From Butyricimonas virosa (GTDB lineage Bacteria > Bacteroidota > Bacteroidia > Bacteroidales > Marinifilaceae), in contig NZ_CP102269.1 of the NCBI RefSeq assembly GCF_025148635.1, positions 3,410,001 to 3,474,000 of the forward strand: a stretch of DNA of 64,000 nucleotides, read 5' to 3'. Shown here piece by piece: positions 49,273 to 57,533 of this stretch. The notes under the pieces are model-generated. The model saw nothing but the letters and a program-made list of their open reading frames with translations, did not search any database and was not told where the DNA came from. How positions within the stretch are numbered: position 1 is the first letter of the stretch; every line of letters starts with the position of its first letter. Both the position numbers and the translations under genes were made by a program.

Positions 49273-50463
49273 ATGATGAATATGAAAAAGACGTTTATTT
49301 TGTTATTTGTAGCGATTCTGCCGTTATTGGCTAGCGCACAAAAAGAAGAAGTTAAGGTGACTGTGGTAGAAGAGGAATCAACAGCTCCTTGGCGTGGTTT
49401 TGTTACCAATGGATTTTGGGATAACTGGTTTATTTCAATAGGTGCTGGCGGACAAGTTTATTTTGGCGAGTATGATAGTAAGGATGATTTCGGGCGTCGG
49501 ATTACCCCGACATTTGATTTTTCCGTGGGAAAATGGTTGATGCCGACATTAGGAGTTCGGGCTCAAGTTGGTGGTTTCACGTTAAAAGGTTTGACGACTG
49601 ATCCTGCTAATATTTACGCTAAGGGTCCTTCTCGTGTAGACGGATATTATAAACAAAAATGGCAACAGTTTAACGTGCATGTTGATGGGTTATTGAATCT
49701 TTCTAACTGGATTGGCGGTTACCGTACGGATCGTTTCTACGAGGCAGTTCCGTTTGCCGGTTTTGGTATGATTCATGGTTGTTCTTCCGTGGACAACACG
49801 AAGTTCATGTTCGTGGCAGGTTTGATCAATAAGATGCGTTTATCTAACGCTTTTGACTTTAACATTGAAATCAAGGGTAGTTTGGTTCCTCAGGCATTTG
49901 ACGGTGATACCGGCGGCAGCAAGGGAGAAGGTATTTTGGGTGTAACAGCCGGATTTACTTATAAATTCAATCAGCGTAATTTTAGAAGAGAGAAACCGAC
50001 GGAAATCATTTCTACCGGAGTTTCACCAGAAATGTTGAGTGCTGCCGAGGCTAAATTGGCGGAGCAAATTCGCCGGGCAGATCGTTTGCAGGATGAGTTG
50101 AATCAAGCTCGTAAGGCTCAACCGCAAGTTGTTAAAGAGGTAAAAGCAGCCCCGTTGGCTATTTTCTTCAATATCAACAAAGCAAACATTACCGCCAAGG
50201 AAATGATTAACTTGAAATACTACGCAGAGATTATCAAGAATAATCCGAATCAAGTTTATCGAGTTACCGGATATGCAGACAAAGCAACAGGTACTCCTGC
50301 TTACAATCAGAAGTTAAGCGAGAAACGTGCTCAGAACGTGGCAGACGCTTTAGTGAAGAAATTTGGTGTTAAGGCCAGTCAATTGCAAGTCGTTGGCAAG
50401 GGTGGGGTTGACAATCTTTACGAGGGTGGAGTTCAATTGAGCCGCGTGGTTATCGTTGAATGA
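49273..50463 (+). CDS. OmpA-family outer-membrane protein
   Basis: A 396-residue protein with signal (MMNMKKTFILLFVAILPLLASAQ). An 8-stranded-type barrel domain occupies about residues 40-235 with alternating aromatic strands (FISIGAGGQVYFGEY, LGVRAQVGGFTLKG, AFDFNIEIKGSLVPQAF, GVTAGFTYKF). A coiled linker at about 255-285 (SPEMLSAAEAKLAEQIRRADRLQDELNQARKAQ) leads to the OmpA_C peptidoglycan-binding domain (about 290-396, 'YRVTGYADKATGTPAYNQKLSEKRAQNVADALVKKFGVKASQLQVVGKGG'). The NxxLSxxRA motif for diaminopimelate binding is present. It links the outer membrane to peptidoglycan. A terminator follows. Confidence 0.94.
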   Translation: MMNMKKTFILLFVAILPLLASAQKEEVKVTVVEEESTAPWRGFVTNGFWDNWFISIGAGGQVYFGEYDSKDDFGRRITPTFDFSVGKWLMPTLGVRAQVGGFTLKGLTTDPANIYAKGPSRVDGYYKQKWQQFNVHVDGLLNLSNWIGGYRTDRFYEAVPFAGFGMIHGCSSVDNTKFMFVAGLINKMRLSNAFDFNIEIKGSLVPQAFDGDTGGSKGEGILGVTAGFTYKFNQRNFRREKPTEIISTGVSPEMLSAAEAKLAEQIRRADRLQDELNQARKAQPQVVKEVKAAPLAIFFNINKANITAKEMINLKYYAEIIKNNPNQVYRVTGYADKATGTPAYNQKLSEKRAQNVADALVKKFGVKASQLQVVGKGGVDNLYEGGVQLSRVVIVE

Positions 50464-50500
50464 TATTAAGACTACATAACTACTAACCATTTATACATTT

Positions 50501-50541
50501 TAGAGGCCGGGGTAAAGGGTGATACTTTTATCCCGGTCCTA
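50501..50541 (+). terminator. Terminator after the OmpA gene
   Basis: The stem is AGGCCGGG paired with CCCGGTCCT (one G-T or bulge) around a 15-17 base A/T-rich loop, followed by ATTTTAT. Confidence 0.6.
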
Positions 50542-50608
50542 TTTTATAGCTCTTGCGGTTTTATATAACTTTTAGCTTTTCGCTTTCAGCTTTTCGCTTA
50601 ATTAGTTG

Positions 50609-50616
50609 TATCTTTG
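50609..50616 (+). promoter_or_regulatory. Promoter -7 box before slyD
   Basis: TATCTTTG matches TAnnTTTG, 26 bases before ATG 50643; a TTTC about 21 bases upstream could serve as -33 element. An AGCTTTTCGCTTTC word repeat lies just upstream. Confidence 0.5.
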
Positions 50617-50642
50617 CCCGTGAATAATTAAAAAACAGAGAA

Positions 50643-51191
50643 ATGATAACAAAGAATAAGTTTGTAACCGTGAGTTACGAGTTGAGAACGGCAGCGGATG
50701 CAGAACCCATTGAGATAGCTGACGAGAAAACCCCCTTGGAGTTTATTTGTGGTCAAGGGCAAACGCTGGAATATTTCGAAATGAACCTGTTGAATTTGAA
50801 CACGGGAAATTCTTTCGATTTTCATATTCCGTCAGCTAACGCTTACGGTGAGGTGAACGAGGACATGATTGTAGAGTTACCTAAAGATATATTTGCGGAA
50901 GTTGAGGCGGAAGAATTGATCCCCGGAAACGTGCTGCCAATGCAGGATAGTTTGGGACGTCACCTGAACGGGACAATCGTTACCGTGGGCGACGATACGG
51001 TGACCATGGATTTTAATCACCCTATGGCCGGTAAAGATTTGTTTTTCAAAGGTAAGGTGTTGGCAGTAAGAGACGCTACTGATGAAGAACTGGAAAGCTT
51101 ACATTCTCACAAATGTGGCGGTTGCCACGGTTGTGGGTCTGATGGCGGTTGTGGGTCAGAACACTCTTGTGGTGACGGTTGCTGCCACTAA
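50643..51191 (+). CDS. slyD: FKBP-type peptidyl-prolyl isomerase, SlyD-like with metal-binding tail
   Basis: A 182-residue cytosolic prolyl isomerase and chaperone. The domain starts 'NKFVTVSYELRTAADAEPIEIADEKTPLEFICGQGQTLEYFEMNLLNLNTGNSFDF', with an IF-domain insert ('ANAYGEVNEDMIVELPKDIFAEV') and 'DFNHPMAGKDLFFKGKVLAVRDAT'. The tail from about residue 152 has 10 Cys and 6 His (HSHKCGGCHGCGSDGGCGSE...CGDGCCH), the SlyD-type nickel-binding tail. It may supply or store metal for nickel enzymes. Its tail is the only His/Cys-rich segment in the window. Confidence 0.93.
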   Translation: MITKNKFVTVSYELRTAADAEPIEIADEKTPLEFICGQGQTLEYFEMNLLNLNTGNSFDFHIPSANAYGEVNEDMIVELPKDIFAEVEAEELIPGNVLPMQDSLGRHLNGTIVTVGDDTVTMDFNHPMAGKDLFFKGKVLAVRDATDEELESLHSHKCGGCHGCGSDGGCGSEHSCGDGCCH

Positions 51192-51260
51192 TCAATTGAA
51201 AATGGAAAGTTGAAAATGGAAAATTGGGATAATCAAGTCTTGATTTTCCATTTTTTATGC
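51192..51260. repeat. Intergenic word repeat (GAAAATGGAAAGTTGAAAATGG / CCATTTTT)
   Basis: Tandem copies of TTGAAAATGGAAAG are followed by the partial complement GATTTTCCATTTTTTATG, giving an A/T-rich hairpin. A near match with GAAAATCGAAAGTTGAAAAT occurs before folP (61350). Confidence 0.55.
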
Positions 51261-51329
51261 AGTCCCAAAGTTCAATCCATATTGATTTTTGAATATTAGA
51301 AGTGTTGTTCTCCTTCATTTTCATTTGTT

Positions 51330-52409
51330 ATGAACACGATTGGTAAGTTATATACGTTAACCTCTTTTGGCGAATCACATGGGGAGGCGCTTGGAGGAGT
51401 GATTGATGGGTGTCCGGCAGGAATTCCCTTGTCAAAGGAAGAGATTCAGCATGAGTTGGACCGGAGGAGACCGGGACAATCTTCCGTGACAACATCGAGA
51501 ATAGAGGAAGACTGTGTGGAAATACTTTCGGGGATATTCGAGGGAGTGACGACAGGTACGCCTATCGGTTTTATCGTACGGAACAAGGATCAGCGGAGCC
51601 GGGATTATGATGGAATAAAGGATTTGTACCGTCCGTCTCATGCCGATTATACAATGCAGGCAAAATATGGTGTCCGGGACTACCGGGGTGGAGGACGTTC
51701 ATCAGCCCGGGAACACGTGGTTCGTGTTGTGGGTGGAGCGGTGGCTCGTCAAGTTTTAAAGAGGTTGGGGATTTCCATTCATGGTTACACGTCTCAGGTG
51801 GGGCCGATCGTGTTGAATAAAACTTATCACGAGCTAAATTTGGAGGAAACAGATGCCAATGTGGTACGTTGTCCCGATTCGGTGATAGCGAGGGAAATGG
51901 AATTGTTTATTCGGAAAGTACAGGAGGAACACGATAGTGTGGGAGGAGTGGTGAGCTGTGTTATTCGAGGTGTTCCTGTCGGGGTGGGAGAACCTGTGTT
52001 TGAACGTTTTCAGGCCCGATTGGGATATTACATGATGGGAATTAATGCGGCGAAAGGTTTTGAGTATGGAGAAGGATTCCATGCTGCAAGTATGCGGGGG
52101 AGCGAGCATAATGATGCTTTCGTGATGAGAAACGGGCAAGTGAGGACCTTGACAAATCATGCCGGGGGAATTCTGGGAGGAATCACTAGTGGGGAAGATA
52201 TTTATTTTCGGGTTGCTTTTAAGCCTGTGGCAACGATCGGGCAGGAACAACAAACCGTGAATCGTTTAGGGAAAGAAGTGACTTTCATTGCTCGGGGACG
52301 TCATGACCCATGCGTGGTGCCTCGTGCGGTTCCTGTGGTGGAGGCGATGGCTGGTATGCTGGTATTGGATATGATGCTGGAGGCTGGGAAAATACCCTAT
52401 CGAGTATGA
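51330..52409 (+). CDS. aroC: Chorismate synthase
   Basis: A 359-residue FMN-dependent lyase converting 5-enolpyruvylshikimate-3-phosphate to chorismate, the last shikimate step. Signature regions are 'GESHGEALGGVIDGCPAGIPLSKEEIQHELDRRRPGQS' at the N-terminus, 'DYRGGGRSSAREHVVRVVGGAVARQVL' and 'SGEDIYFRVAFKPVATIGQEQQTVN'. The end 'VARGRHDPCVVPRAVPVVEAMAGMLVLDMML' completes the match. Length is normal. It is cytosolic. A DUF-type small gene follows with its own promoter. Confidence 0.96.
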   Translation: MNTIGKLYTLTSFGESHGEALGGVIDGCPAGIPLSKEEIQHELDRRRPGQSSVTTSRIEEDCVEILSGIFEGVTTGTPIGFIVRNKDQRSRDYDGIKDLYRPSHADYTMQAKYGVRDYRGGGRSSAREHVVRVVGGAVARQVLKRLGISIHGYTSQVGPIVLNKTYHELNLEETDANVVRCPDSVIAREMELFIRKVQEEHDSVGGVVSCVIRGVPVGVGEPVFERFQARLGYYMMGINAAKGFEYGEGFHAASMRGSEHNDAFVMRNGQVRTLTNHAGGILGGITSGEDIYFRVAFKPVATIGQEQQTVNRLGKEVTFIARGRHDPCVVPRAVPVVEAMAGMLVLDMMLEAGKIPYRV

Positions 52410-52438
52410 AAGAAGTAAATATTTTTTTGACAATAAGC

Positions 52439-52469
52439 TTGTTTAGGATGATATTCTTTATTAATTTTG
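52439..52469 (+). promoter_or_regulatory. Promoter before the 96-residue protein gene
   Basis: TTG (52439-52441), 20 bases, TAATTTTG (52462-52469): a good Bacteroidetes -33/-7 pair, 22 bases before ATG 52492. Confidence 0.6.
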
Positions 52470-52491
52470 TTGGAAATTAAATATCAGTGTT

Positions 52492-52782
52492 ATGGCAAGT
52501 ATTAGAAGATTGAAGAAAGATGTTGATTATTTGACTTTCGCGGTAATCGCCGATTGTATGAATTACAATTCTAGCGTGGGGAAGAGTGAGCCGGAAGTTG
52601 TTAACATCGTGAAAAAGATGGTTGAATATAGAAATGAAACGAGAAGTAAAATTTCTGCTCGTAAATCATTTAACGATAAGAAAGAAGCTAGATCTTATTA
52701 TAAAGGAATATCTATCGATCTATTGAAAACAGTAGACGGAGAATTTACCCGTTTGAGCGAGTTGGTAAAACAGAACGCTTAA
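52492..52782 (+). CDS. Conserved small Bacteroidales protein (96 residues)
   Basis: A 96-residue soluble helical protein with no signal, starting MASIRRLKKDVDYLTFAVIADCMNYNSS. The charged helix 'VKKMVEYRNETRSKISARKSFNDKKEARSYYKGISIDLLKTVDGEFTRLSELVKQNA' is typical of a conserved Bacteroidales family of unknown function. It has its own promoter, and a strong terminator follows. It may be a nucleoid- or stress-associated protein, but there is no direct sign of this. Confidence 0.82.
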   Translation: MASIRRLKKDVDYLTFAVIADCMNYNSSVGKSEPEVVNIVKKMVEYRNETRSKISARKSFNDKKEARSYYKGISIDLLKTVDGEFTRLSELVKQNA

Positions 52783-52805
52783 ATGATGATTGCCCCCAAA
52801 TGTTT

Positions 52806-52835
52806 GAGCTACCACGTTCTGTGGTAGCTCTTTTT
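52806..52835 (+). terminator. Intrinsic terminator abutting the next start codon
   Basis: Perfect 10 bp stem GAGCTACCAC/GTGGTAGCTC with loop GTTCT and five T's ending at 52835. The next gene's ATG is at 52837. Confidence 0.9.
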
Positions 52836-52836
52836 G

Positions 52837-53550
52837 ATGATGAACGACGAAATTGTATTACCGGGAATCGGTAAGATAAAGGTGAGACGGGGAAAGAATA
52901 TCCGTTTCCTCTCGGTGCGAATTGCACCGGGTAGAGGCGTGTGGGTAAACGTACCCTTCGGGGTAAGCGGACGGCAGGTAGAGGAATTCGTGCATACACA
53001 ACGAGATTGGATAGAGCAGAATTTGGCGAAGATCAAAGTTTACGAGAAAGACACGGGGGTGGGGTTAGGTATGGATTCCGAGGTAAAGACGAAGTTTCAT
53101 GTACTGAAAGTGCTTGCCTGTGATGAGCAGCATCCATACTATAAGATCGAGGGGAAGGAAATCCGTCTATATATTCCTCGTGGTACGGCATACTCGAAAA
53201 TTGCTCCCTACGTGGAGAATTTCTTGGTAGAGATTTATCGTATGGAGAGCAAGCGTTACTTGCCGGGACGAGTAAGGGAACTGGCAGTGCAGTTCGGTTT
53301 TCGTTACCGGGCATTGTCTTTTCGGAATAATATATCGAACTGGGGGAGTTGTTCGGTGGACGATAATATTAGCCTGAATGTGAAATTGATGAAATTGCCG
53401 GATGAGATTATTGATTACGTGATTCTGCACGAGTTATGTCATACGGTTGAAAAGAATCATTCCAGTAATTTTTGGGCGTTGATGGAAAAAGTGTGTCCCG
53501 GGTGTATGCAATTACGTCGTAGGTTGCGTCAGTATAATACCAGAGTTTGA
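52837..53550 (+). CDS. YgjP/DUF45-family zinc metallopeptidase-like protein
   Basis: A protein of 237 residues (start 52837 or 52840: both ATG; leader is a terminator hairpin). The C-terminal active-site region is 'YVILHELCHTVEKNHSSNFWALMEKVCPGC', HELCH at residues 198-202 with E199, typical of the M48-like YgjP/DUF45 family. The N-terminal half is beta-rich ('IRFLSVRIAPGRGVWVNVPFGVSGRQVEEFV'). The family is of unclear physiological role. No signal. The start codon directly abuts an intrinsic terminator, so expression may depend on read-through or an internal promoter. Confidence 0.88.
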   Translation: MMNDEIVLPGIGKIKVRRGKNIRFLSVRIAPGRGVWVNVPFGVSGRQVEEFVHTQRDWIEQNLAKIKVYEKDTGVGLGMDSEVKTKFHVLKVLACDEQHPYYKIEGKEIRLYIPRGTAYSKIAPYVENFLVEIYRMESKRYLPGRVRELAVQFGFRYRALSFRNNISNWGSCSVDDNISLNVKLMKLPDEIIDYVILHELCHTVEKNHSSNFWALMEKVCPGCMQLRRRLRQYNTRV

Positions 53551-53638
53551 ACGGTATTTTTTCTTCACGGCTTGCTAGCCAGAACGTGAGAATGAACACG
53601 ATTCCCAACATAAATAATAACATTTCGACTCTTTTCAT
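53408..53638 (-). CDS. Possible small membrane protein antisense to the YgjP gene end
   Basis: A 76-residue frame from ATG 53638 (MKRVEMLLFMLGIVFILTFWLAS) with one strong membrane helix and a hydrophilic remainder. It overlaps the 3' end of the YgjP gene by 143 bases on the other strand. The 88 bases not overlapping the gene encode the helix. No family known. It might be a real short gene or a chance frame; I consider it weakly supported. Confidence 0.3.
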   Translation of the reverse strand: MKRVEMLLFMLGIVFILTFWLASREEKIPFKLWYYTDATYDVIAYTRDTLFPSTPKNYWNDSFQPYDITRAESRNQ

Positions 53639-53795
53639 GATACAAGTTTTAATATACGTTTTATGCTGAAATGTGGCCAAATGTTACGTTTTTGGGCGTT
53701 TTTTATTGGTATATTTGTAAATGTTGGAAAAAGAGGAATCCAGCTTGAGGTTTATTCGTTATATTTGGTCGTTATTTCTTAAATAAGTGAAGACA

Positions 53796-54332
53796 ATGGA
53801 AGGACAATATTGTTATCAATACCCTCGTCCGGCGGTGACCACGGATTGCGTGATTTTCGGATTTGATGGGGAGGTGTTGAAGGTGTTATTGGTGGAACGG
53901 GGTGGAGAACCTTATAAAGGTTGCTGGGCATTTCCGGGAGGGTTCCTGAATATGGATGAGACGACGGATGAATGTGCCGTGCGGGAATTGGAAGAAGAAA
54001 CGGGATTGAAAGATGTGTTTGTAGAGCAATTACAGGCTTTTTCCGATATAGATCGGGATCCCCGGGGACGAACAATTACGGTGGCTTATTATGCTTTGGT
54101 GAATCCCGTGGGGATGAACGTGGCCGGATATGACGATGCGGCAGATGCTCAATGGTTCGCTTTGTCAGATATGCCTTCTCTGGCTTTTGATCATGAACAC
54201 GTGTTGCAGGTCGCATTACATCGTTTGGCATTGAAAGTTTATTTACAATTGAACGGGATCGAGAAACTAGATGAACATTTCAAGGGATTTGACTTGAAAC
54301 GTTTGCAAAATTTGATTCCTAATAAGTTATAG
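53796..54332 (+). CDS. Nudix hydrolase
   Basis: A 178-residue protein; ATG 53796 (MEGQYCYQYPRPAVTTD) is preferred to a GTG nine bases earlier. The complete Nudix box GX5EX7REUXEEXGU is at residues 49-71 (GFLNMDE...RELEEETGL). The substrate family is ADP-ribose or a related nucleoside diphosphate derivative; the N-terminal 'VTTDCVIFGFDGEVLKVLLVERG' and C-terminal 'LALKVYLQLNGIEKLDEHFKGFDLKRLQNLIPNKL' are typical of the group with NrtR-like ends. It lies 5 bases before a macrodomain gene, suggesting joint ADP-ribose metabolism. Confidence 0.92.
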   Translation: MEGQYCYQYPRPAVTTDCVIFGFDGEVLKVLLVERGGEPYKGCWAFPGGFLNMDETTDECAVRELEEETGLKDVFVEQLQAFSDIDRDPRGRTITVAYYALVNPVGMNVAGYDDAADAQWFALSDMPSLAFDHEHVLQVALHRLALKVYLQLNGIEKLDEHFKGFDLKRLQNLIPNKL

Positions 54333-54337
54333 GATAT

Positions 54338-54844
54338 ATGGATAGATTGGAAATCGTTGAGGCAGATATTACCACGTTGGATGTGGATGCAATCGTGAAC
54401 GCAGCGAATACTTCCTTGCTGGGAGGTGGAGGAGTTGACGGGGCTATTCACAGGGCAGCCGGGAAAGAGTTGTTGGCGGAATGTCGGACGTTGAACGGAT
54501 GCCGAACCGGGGAGGCGAAAATTACAAAAGGATATAATCTGAAGGCTCGTCACGTGATTCACACGGTAGGACCGGTTTATTCTGACGGGCGACAGGGGGA
54601 ACCGGAGTTGCTGGCGGCATGTTACCGGAATAGTCTTGCCTTGGCCGTGGAGAACGGTTTGAAAACCATCGCTTTTCCTCTGATCAGTACGGGTGTGTAC
54701 GGTTATCCGTTGGAGGAGGCGACCCCGATTGCTTTGCGTGAGATCAAGGCCTTCTTGGAGACACATCCGGATTTCGAGCGGGTGATTGTTGCTTGTTTTA
54801 GTCGTAAGGCTTATGATTTGTATATGCAATTGACAATGGAATAA
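54338..54844 (+). CDS. Macrodomain protein (O-acetyl-ADP-ribose deacetylase-like)
   Basis: A 168-residue macrodomain. Signature 'DAIVNAANTSLLGGGGVDGAIHRAAG' at residues 17-42 and 'PLISTGVYGYPLEEATPIALREI' at about 114-136 match the MacroD/YmdB type, which removes ADP-ribose from proteins or hydrolyses O-acetyl-ADP-ribose. It follows a Nudix hydrolase gene that could process the released ADP-ribose. Possible role: reversing ADP-ribosylation by toxins or stress enzymes. The pair is co-directional and close, so probably an operon. Confidence 0.93.
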   Translation: MDRLEIVEADITTLDVDAIVNAANTSLLGGGGVDGAIHRAAGKELLAECRTLNGCRTGEAKITKGYNLKARHVIHTVGPVYSDGRQGEPELLAACYRNSLALAVENGLKTIAFPLISTGVYGYPLEEATPIALREIKAFLETHPDFERVIVACFSRKAYDLYMQLTME

Positions 54845-54956
54845 TGACAATAATTTGTAACCTTTAAGCCTGTTGACCTTAACAAAACGAATGTTTGTTG
54901 GGAAATTAATTTATAAACAGTAATTTTGTCTGAAAGATTTATAAAAAACAGATATT

Positions 54957-56036
54957 ATGCAAGAGATAGTAAAAGAGATACGTGACGTTTTGTCGGAAGT
55001 GAAATATCCCGGCACTTCGAAGAGTATCGTTGCGCTGGATATGGTGCAGAATATAAAGGCTGAGGACGGTAAGGTGGATTTCCGCTTGGTATTCCAAAAG
55101 TCCAATGACCCGTTCGTGGGAACGGTGAGAAAGAAATGTGAATCTCTGTTGAAAGAGAAATTAGGATATACAACCGTGGAGATTGAGACCGTGTTCGTAC
55201 ATGACTTGGAGAAACCTTTGGCCTTGGAGAAGGTGAAACATATTGTTGCCGTGTCTTCAGGTAAAGGGGGAGTCGGTAAATCAACGGTAGCTTCAAACTT
55301 GGCGGTTGCCTTGGCTAAATTGGGGTATAAAGTCGGGTTGGTGGATGCTGATATTTATGGACCTTCCATGCCGAAAATGTTCGGGTGTGAGGATGCCAGT
55401 CCTTATATGGTAGAAGTAGGAGGTAAGGAGTTGATCGAGCCGGTTGTGAAGTATGGAGTGAAGTTGTTGTCGATTGGTTTCTTCGTGGACCCCGATTCTG
55501 CAACCGTGTGGAGAGGACCGATGGCTTCCAATGCTTTAAAACAGATGGTAGAAGGCGGTTTCTGGGATGAACTGGACTTTATGCTGATTGACCTTCCTCC
55601 GGGAACAAGTGATATTCACTTGACTTTGGTACAAACCGTAGCTTTGAGTGGTGCAATTGTGGTTAGTACACCACAACAGGTGGCTTTGGCTGACGCCGTG
55701 AAGGGAATTAATATGTTTGAATCTCCGGGAATACAAGTTCCCGTGTTGGGATTGGTTGAGAATATGTCTTGGTTTACTCCTGCTGAGTTACCGGATAATA
55801 AATACTATATCTTCGGTAAAGAGGGAGCCAAGAAACTTGCTGACGAGAAGGGGTTGCGTCTTTTGGGACAAATTCCAATCGTGCAGAGTATTATGGAAGG
55901 AGGTGAGAATGGTAGCCCGGTTGCCTTGGATGAAGATAGTGTCACCGGACAGGCGTTTATAGAATTGGCTCGTAATGTAGCTCACGCTGTGGATGAAACA
56001 GGAGAGACCGCAAAACGAGTTCGGGTAACGAAATAA
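54957..56036 (+). CDS. Mrp/ApbC-family iron-sulfur carrier ATPase
   Basis: A 359-residue P-loop NTPase that carries or inserts Fe-S clusters. The N-terminal MIP18-like domain (residues 1-80) precedes the deviant Walker A GKGGVGKST at 102-110. 'VGLVDADIYGPSMPKMFG' and 'MLIDLPPGTSDIHLTLVQTVALSGAIVVSTPQQVALADAVKGINMF' are standard. The usual CPxC cluster motif after 'ENMSWF' is absent (here TPAELPDNKYYIFGKEG); this form appears common in Bacteroidales. Complete; cytosolic. A terminator separates it from the MATE gene. Confidence 0.94.
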   Translation: MQEIVKEIRDVLSEVKYPGTSKSIVALDMVQNIKAEDGKVDFRLVFQKSNDPFVGTVRKKCESLLKEKLGYTTVEIETVFVHDLEKPLALEKVKHIVAVSSGKGGVGKSTVASNLAVALAKLGYKVGLVDADIYGPSMPKMFGCEDASPYMVEVGGKELIEPVVKYGVKLLSIGFFVDPDSATVWRGPMASNALKQMVEGGFWDELDFMLIDLPPGTSDIHLTLVQTVALSGAIVVSTPQQVALADAVKGINMFESPGIQVPVLGLVENMSWFTPAELPDNKYYIFGKEGAKKLADEKGLRLLGQIPIVQSIMEGGENGSPVALDEDSVTGQAFIELARNVAHAVDETGETAKRVRVTK

Positions 56037-56040
56037 TGGA

Positions 56041-56066
56041 GAAAGGGGCTTGAAAAAGCCCCTTTC
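56041..56066. terminator. Bidirectional terminator between Mrp and MATE genes
   Basis: Perfect 11 bp stem GAAAGGGGCTT/AAGCCCCTTTC with loop GAAA; both genes converge on it. Confidence 0.9.
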
Positions 56067-57408
56067 AAATTCTTTTACACGTTGCATTTATACAAATCAC
56101 GGCAAACGTGATAAATTCTGCCACGGCTACTGCTAGCCAGATCCCTTTGACTCCTAACCATAATGGCAGGAGGAAGAAACAGATTACGGGTAATATGATT
56201 CCTCTTAAAACGGTAAATATCGTTGATAGTCGTGACTTTTCGATACTCATGTAATACCCGATAGTGGTGATGTTGATTCCGAAGAAAACATAGCATATCG
56301 AGAAAAAGGGAATTCCATATACGGCATACTTCCAGGCATAGTTTGTGTGGTCCGCAATGAACAGGGATGCGATTTGTTCCCGTAGTAAAATCGTGAGGAC
56401 CAAGAAAAACAAGCCTGTTGCAATTGTTGCAATCAATGCCAGCCGGAGTGCTTGTTGCGCACGTCCGTGTGCTGCATACCCGTGGTTGAAACTGATAATG
56501 GGTTGTGCCGATTGGATAATGGCATTGAAAACCATAAATATGATCGGGAAAAAGTAGCACATGATACTGAATGCTGCCACTCCGTTCGTACCGAGGTAAC
56601 TCACGAACACATAGTTCCCGGTCAGCATCATCACACCGATGGCTGCCTCTCCCAGGAATGCCGAGAATCCCAGACGAATGATATATCCGCTATTACGTGC
56701 CGTGAGTTGTATACTCTTCCAGCTGAACTTTAATTTGCCGAGACGAACACGAGGTGAATAACGTAATAAATAGGCAACCATGAGAATACATCCCACGATT
56801 TCACCGATACCGGTAGCCACGGCGGCTCCCGTCAATCCCCATTTATACACGAATATAAATAGATAGTCGAGTATGATATTAATTACCGTGGAGATTGTCA
56901 TACACCACATGGCTATTTTAGGTCCGTCAATACGGGTGAAGAAAGTAAGCACGCAGAGTGCCGTTTGGAACATGGCAAAAGCGGCATAAGCAATCAGGTA
57001 TTCCCGTGCCAGCTCGATAATATCTTCGGGTGCTCCGAGGATTCGAGCGACAGATGTCGGGAAAGCCATGACAAGGATAGATACTAACGTCATGCCGATA
57101 AAAGAAACAAGCGTTGCTTGCGTGGCATTGATGTTGGCCACACGTTCTTTCCCCCGGGCCAGGTTGATTGATGCCACGATTGCCCCGCCCATACCAAACA
57201 TTAATCCCATTCCGGCAGCGAACACGAATAACGGGGCAGCAATATTTACCGCGGCTAAAGCGTCGCTACCAATTCCACGACCGACGAAAACCCCGTCGGT
57301 GATCACGAATAAAGCCGAGAAAACCATACCCAGCAAGGTCGGGAATAGTTGTTTACAGAACAACTGTCCGACTTTCATTGAACCAAAATCTATACTGTCT
57401 CGTTGCAT
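56065..57408 (-). CDS. MATE-family multidrug efflux protein
   Basis: A 447-residue inner-membrane transporter with about twelve helices in two halves. The start 'MQRDSIDFGSMKVGQLFCKQLFPTLLGMVFSALFVITDGVFVGRGIGSDALAAVNIAAPL' is characteristic of the MATE family (the group resembling MepA, 'DGVFVGRGIG'). Substrates of this group are cationic drugs and metabolites; the specific one here is unknown. It runs opposite to the next gene, with only 125 bases between them. Confidence 0.93.
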   Translation of the reverse strand: MQRDSIDFGSMKVGQLFCKQLFPTLLGMVFSALFVITDGVFVGRGIGSDALAAVNIAAPLFVFAAGMGLMFGMGGAIVASINLARGKERVANINATQATLVSFIGMTLVSILVMAFPTSVARILGAPEDIIELAREYLIAYAAFAMFQTALCVLTFFTRIDGPKIAMWCMTISTVINIILDYLFIFVYKWGLTGAAVATGIGEIVGCILMVAYLLRYSPRVRLGKLKFSWKSIQLTARNSGYIIRLGFSAFLGEAAIGVMMLTGNYVFVSYLGTNGVAAFSIMCYFFPIIFMVFNAIIQSAQPIISFNHGYAAHGRAQQALRLALIATIATGLFFLVLTILLREQIASLFIADHTNYAWKYAVYGIPFFSICYVFFGINITTIGYYMSIEKSRLSTIFTVLRGIILPVICFFLLPLWLGVKGIWLAVAVAEFITFAVICINATCKRI

Positions 57409-57493
57409 GTATATATAATTTTTTTAGCTCGGCAAAGGTAGGTCGAATAAAACGGAGAAAAATTAACATATGATAATTACGGATTATTTTGTG

Positions 57494-57501
57494 TACTTTT
57501 G
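57494..57501 (+). promoter_or_regulatory. Promoter -7 box before the membrane protein gene at 57534
   Basis: TACTTTTG matches TAnnTTTG, with ATG 57534 about 32 bases downstream. No clear -33 element. Confidence 0.45.
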
Positions 57502-57533
57502 TCGTAAAATAATGAATAAAGGGAGATTTTAGA

